DNA of 15,191 nucleotides from Elusimicrobiota bacterium (GTDB taxonomy: Bacteria > Elusimicrobiota > Elusimicrobia > UBA1565 > UBA9628). The notes under the pieces are model-generated. The model made no database searches. It had not been told where the DNA came from and saw only the letters and a list, made by a program, of their open reading frames with translations. This document shows positions 13,542 through 15,191 of this stretch, piece by piece. The DNA is taken from NCBI GenBank assembly GCA_028871595.1, contig JAGWMT010000055.1, forward strand, positions 1 to 15,191, read 5' to 3'. The number at the start of each line of letters is the position of its first letter. Position 1 is the first letter of the stretch. Position numbers and translations under genes: made by a program.

Positions 13542-14747
13542 TTATTTCTTGACGAAGCGCCCCACGTAGCCGACGCGGGTGGAACGGGTCAAAGTGAAAG
13601 AGAACGACGGGTGGACGCGCCGGTGAAGGAGGGACCAGAAGAATGGACGTCCGAGAACGGGACGGATTCCGCGCAGGTCGCGCGGCTCCAGGCCGCAGGT
13701 GCGGCCCGCTCTCTCCAGTTCCTCGGGCGTGATGAACATCGCGTGGGAATGCACGTTGGCGGGGCCTTCGCGCGTGACGAAGCCGATGCCCTTCACCGCG
13801 AGCAGCCACGCCTCGGGCGTGCGATTGAACGTATGGAAGAAGAGCAGCCCGCCGGGACGCAGAACCCGCGCGGCCTCGGCGACGGCGCGGGCCGGTTCGT
13901 CCAGATGCTCGAGAAGATCCATCATCAACACCGCGTCGTATCCGCCGTCCGGCTCGGCGAGCGCGAGGGCGTCCCCGGCCTCATAGACGGCGCCGGACTC
14001 GGGATCGGCGTGGGCGCGCGCCGTCTCCAGCGACGGCACCGAGCGGTCGATCCCCTTGACCCTGAAGCCCGCCTCGGCCAGCGGGTTGGCGATCAGGCCG
14101 CCGCCGCAGCCCACGTCCAGGACGCGCGCCCCCGGTCGGAGCCCGTCGCTGCGCAGCGCGTCCAGGATGTACGCCAGCCGCGCCGGCGTTTCCGCGCGCA
14201 GCAGGGCGACCGCGTGGACGTCCCCCTCGTGCCAGCGCTCGCCCAGCCCGTCATAGAACTCGTTGTCCACCATTGGATCGTCCGAATCACGGAAGCGCGT
14301 GCCGCCGACCCAATAAATCCACTGATAAGCCGAAAAGGCCGCCACGACGAGCGGAAGGGCCGCCCGCGCGGCCGCGGCTTCTCCCAAAATCCACAGCGCG
14401 GCGATCCCGATCAAGACGCACGGGTGAAGCGCGAAGAGCAGGGAATGCACCCACTGCTCAAAAGGACCGCATTCGCGCGCGTGGATCCATTCATCCTTGG
14501 TCACCATCAAGGTCGAGAAGACCGCCCCCGCCGCGTACGCGGCCGTCGCGCGCGCGGTGGGCGCGAAGCACGCCGGCAGGACCAACACGGCGGCGAAGAC
14601 GGCGGAGTCCGCCGCGTGCCCCCAGCTTTCCCATTCTCCCAGAGCGCGCTCGCGATGAAGGAAAAACTCGTCCACCAGCATCAGCGCCCCCTGCGCGGCG
14701 GCCAGCGGCAGGGCGAGGGCGGCAAGCGCGAACGTGAACGAGATCAT
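13542..14747 (-). CDS. Membrane domain fused to UbiG-like SAM methyltransferase
   Basis: The product is 401 residues. Residues 1-150 form about four to five membrane helices carrying DEFFLH (E27, H31), WGHAAD (H44, D47), TKDEWIH (D85, E86, H89), FEQWVH (E97, H101) and LHP (H108). Residues 160-401 resemble UbiG: NEFYDGLGERWHEGD, TPARLAYIL, SAM motif I VLDVGCGGGLIANPLAEAG (209-227), GIDRS, LMMDLLEHLDEP, VLRPGGLLFFHTFNRT, HAMFITPEELERAGRTCGLE and a final VGYVGRFVKK. UbiG O-methylates hydroxylated quinone precursors. The gene overlaps the type III polyketide synthase by ATGA, so an alkylresorcinol- or pyrone-type product is the likeliest substrate. The membrane part could anchor the enzyme or be an enzyme itself. 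That it is a UbiG-like methyltransferase is firm; substrate and the role of the membrane half are inferred. Confidence 0.88.
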   Translation of the reverse strand: MISFTFALAALALPLAAAQGALMLVDEFFLHRERALGEWESWGHAADSAVFAAVLVLPACFAPTARATAAYAAGAVFSTLMVTKDEWIHARECGPFEQWVHSLLFALHPCVLIGIAALWILGEAAAARAALPLVVAAFSAYQWIYWVGGTRFRDSDDPMVDNEFYDGLGERWHEGDVHAVALLRAETPARLAYILDALRSDGLRPGARVLDVGCGGGLIANPLAEAGFRVKGIDRSVPSLETARAHADPESGAVYEAGDALALAEPDGGYDAVLMMDLLEHLDEPARAVAEAARVLRPGGLLFFHTFNRTPEAWLLAVKGIGFVTREGPANVHSHAMFITPEELERAGRTCGLEPRDLRGIRPVLGRPFFWSLLHRRVHPSFSFTLTRSTRVGYVGRFVKK

Positions 14748-15191
14748 CGGCGCTTGCGCAGAAGATTTCCAGCCATGGTCAGCCCCGGCCCGAACGCGAG
14801 CGAGAGAATCAGCTCCCCGGGGCGGACCGCGGGATCGGCCAGCATCTCGCCCCAGACGTGCGGCAAGGTCGCCGACGACATATTCCCGCGCCGCCGCAGA
14901 AGGCCGCGGCTGTGGCGCGCGGCGCCGTCGGGAAGGTCCAGGGATTTCAGCACCGTGTCGATGATGCGCGGTCCGCCCGGGTGAACGGCGAAATGGCCGA
15001 CGTCGCCCAAGGACGAGCCCGCGCGCTTAAGGAACCGCGCCACGAATCCCGCCACCGACCCGGAGATCAAACCGGGAACCTCGCGGCTCAGGCTCATCTC
15101 GAACGCGGAGTCGCGCAGGCGCCAGGTCATGTCGCGCCCGGAACCGGGCAGGATCTCCTCTCCCGAGGCGAGCAGTTCCAGCGATCGCGGA
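14744..15191 (-). CDS. Type III polyketide synthase, C-terminal part (5' end outside window)
   Basis: The frame enters from the right edge and ends with TGA at 14746-14744, giving about 148 residues of the C-terminal thiolase-fold half of a chalcone/stilbene-synthase-like enzyme. Diagnostic features are EILPGSGRDMTWRLRD, FEMSLSREVPGLI, the catalytic His in FAVHPGGPRIID, the catalytic Asn in RGNMSSATLPHVW and the closing FGPGLTMAGNLL. The catalytic Cys lies outside the window. Such bacterial enzymes extend a starter acyl-CoA with malonyl-CoA to make alkylresorcinols, alkylpyrones or related phenolic lipids. The ATG at 15130 is internal, not the start, because the conserved sequence continues upstream of it. 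Overlap with the UbiG-like gene by ATGA indicates one pathway. Product identity is unknown. Confidence 0.93.
   Translation of the reverse strand, partial: PRSLELLASGEEILPGSGRDMTWRLRDSAFEMSLSREVPGLISGSVAGFVARFLKRAGSSLGDVGHFAVHPGGPRIIDTVLKSLDLPDGAARHSRGLLRRRGNMSSATLPHVWGEMLADPAVRPGELILSLAFGPGLTMAGNLLRKRR

Noticed and set aside
13485..14984. Plus-strand open frame of about 499 codons opposite the UbiG-like gene
   Set aside because: It spans the deacetylase promoter and parts of two real genes and has antisense-type composition only.
1..15191. Search for insertion sequences, phage genes, CRISPR repeats, toxin-antitoxin pairs or defence genes
   Set aside because: No transposase or integrase motifs, no regularly spaced repeats, no terminal inverted repeats and no recognisable defence domains were seen. 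The tRNA-Thr gene is intact, with no integrase gene beside it.

Overview
The window is GC-rich, densely coded bacterial chromosome with no sign of phage, transposon, plasmid or CRISPR sequence. The mix of genes (a lipoprotein with a lipobox, RmuC, a membrane glycosyltransferase-like protein, an acyl-CoA dehydrogenase, a cold-shock protein, a type III polyketide synthase) suggests a free-living Gram-negative-type bacterium from a high-GC lineage. Elusimicrobiota, Acidobacteriota or a deltaproteobacterial-type group would all fit. I cannot place it more precisely from sequence alone. No gap between genes exceeds 300 bases; the largest is the roughly 185-base leader and promoter region in front of the cold-shock gene.

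Layout. (1) 1-2127, minus strand: an SRPBCC/AHSA1-like protein, RmuC and a SAM methyltransferase (cut by the left edge) form an operon whose genes overlap by ATGA at both junctions. (2) 2168-4727, minus strand: a lipoprotein with its own strong promoter, downstream of a large GT-C-like membrane protein. (3) 4793-5941, plus strand: acyl-CoA dehydrogenase, divergent from the membrane protein. (4) 5945-6313, minus strand: a DUF2007 protein just downstream of a tRNA-Thr(UGU) gene. (5) 6360-7752: two hemerythrin-like (HHE) paralogues on the minus strand with a plus-strand DUF167/YggU gene between them. One paralogue keeps every metal ligand, the other has lost two. (6) 7850-8202, plus strand: a cold-shock protein gene with a structured leader and a strong intrinsic terminator. 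(7) 8207-13486, minus strand: a polysaccharide deacetylase overlapping a membrane-fused spermidine-synthase-like protein, then a Cys/His-containing uncharacterised protein coupled to an M1 aminopeptidase of the LTA4-hydrolase type. (8) 13542-15191, minus strand: a type III polyketide synthase (cut by the right edge) overlapping a membrane protein fused to a UbiG-like methyltransferase.

The most interesting parts are these. The polyketide synthase and membrane-UbiG fusion look like a small pathway for a modified, membrane-bound phenolic or pyrone lipid, and the membrane half carries repeated Glu/Asp-His motifs. The hemerythrin-like pair has one degenerate member. Several genes have a TANNNT -10-like hexamer only 6-8 bases before the start codon and no Shine-Dalgarno sequence, which suggests frequent leaderless transcription, while other genes here use a clear GGAGG.
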